64,000 nucleotides of DNA from Clostridium_AM tanneri (GTDB lineage: Bacteria > Bacillota > Clostridia > Clostridiales > Clostridiaceae), in NCBI RefSeq assembly GCF_033659955.1, contig NZ_JARUJP010000009.1:86736-150735 (forward strand), given 5' to 3'. A program made the position numbers and the translations under genes. Below the pieces are notes generated by a model. That model made no database searches, was not told the DNA's origin, and saw only the letters and a list, made by a program, of their open reading frames with translations. This document shows positions 63,900-64,000 of this stretch, in pieces (the stretch's first letter is position 1; each line of letters begins with the position of its first letter).

Positions 63900-64000
63900 G
63901 GTTATTTTTGCAATATGCAAATACATTATGAGATAATAAATCACCTCTGCTTTCGCCTAATGCATCAGCATTCAGATATCTCCCCCACTCTGGGTTGTAA
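63900..64000 (-). CDS. Rhs toxin, 5' exon (enters from the right edge)
   Basis: Frame on the minus strand from base 63999: Y-N-P-E-W-G-R-Y-L-N-A-D-A-L-G, then L-L-S-H-N-V-F-A-Y-C-K-N-N. This is the hallmark end of the Rhs/YD-repeat core, and the rest of the gene lies beyond the window. The exon ends at 63900 within a Pro codon that is completed by base 61956 after splicing. Confidence 0.85.

Noticed and set aside
1..64000. tRNA or rRNA genes
   Set aside because: No tRNA-like T-loop and acceptor arrangement and no rRNA signature was recognised by eye; a short tRNA could still be missed without a covariance search.

Overview
The window looks like chromosome of a low-GC, endospore-forming anaerobe of the Clostridium group. 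Evidence: strongly AT-rich DNA, G-rich Shine-Dalgarno sites, the three-gene anaerobic sulfite reductase set next to a formate/nitrite-type channel, a CwlD-type cortex amidase, a SleB/LysM hydrolase behind a cyclic-di-AMP riboswitch, and a sporulation-style orphan histidine kinase. Species cannot be fixed from the sequence alone.

Layout. 1-12.7 kb is mostly housekeeping and transport: the end of msrA, a chemoreceptor, an ABC exporter half, a double GNAT acetyltransferase, a small protein-kinase-like gene, then two tandem paralogous polar amino acid ABC transporter operons with similarly built promoters. 13-22 kb holds envelope and hydrolysis genes (riboswitch-controlled SleB, PHP phosphoesterase, DUF4367 membrane protein, Cys-rich Csp-like protein, cwlD, an NlpC/P60 coiled-coil protein, oligoendopeptidase F). 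22-30.4 kb holds an orphan MASE3-like/PAS histidine kinase and the sulfite reduction locus (channel, asrA, asrB, asrC) with a Crp/Fnr-type palindrome in front and a Crp/Fnr regulator gene nearby. 30.4-34.6 kb is clpA-clpS behind an unusual gene that joins a half UvrD-type ATPase to a complete LexA-like self-cleavage domain. 34.8-38.5 kb holds an ABC-F ATPase and a divergent XRE-cupin regulator/EamA exporter pair whose promoter is bracketed by a 16-bp direct repeat.

38.9-52.2 kb is a complete type I-D CRISPR-Cas locus: an array of 31 identical 37-bp repeats and 30 spacers, a 165-bp leader, then (all on the minus strand) cas2, cas1, cas4, cas6, cas3 helicase, csc1/cas5, csc2/cas7, cas10d with N-terminal HD nuclease, and a WYL regulator. 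The crRNAs read leftwards with an 8-nt AUUGAAAG handle.

52.4-56 kb returns to chromosomal genes (leaderless Cu/Zn superoxide dismutase, an alpha/beta hydrolase carrying EF-hand-like loops, an ABC-F protein). 56.1-64 kb is the 3' tail of a polymorphic-toxin (Rhs/YD-repeat) locus: the last Rhs core repeat enters from the right edge, is split by a 1,943-bp group II intron, and ends in a GIY-YIG-like nuclease tip followed by an Imm26-type immunity gene. Downstream lies a row of orphan toxin tips, broken Rhs pieces and immunity-type genes. Splicing of the intron would exactly restore the conserved Asn-Asn-Pro-Val-Asn ... Asp-Pro-Ser-Gly Rhs motif.

The most unusual items are the type I-D system with its possible internally translated Cas11d, the ATPase-LexA fusion ahead of clpS-clpA, and the intron-split Rhs toxin with its orphan cassette row.
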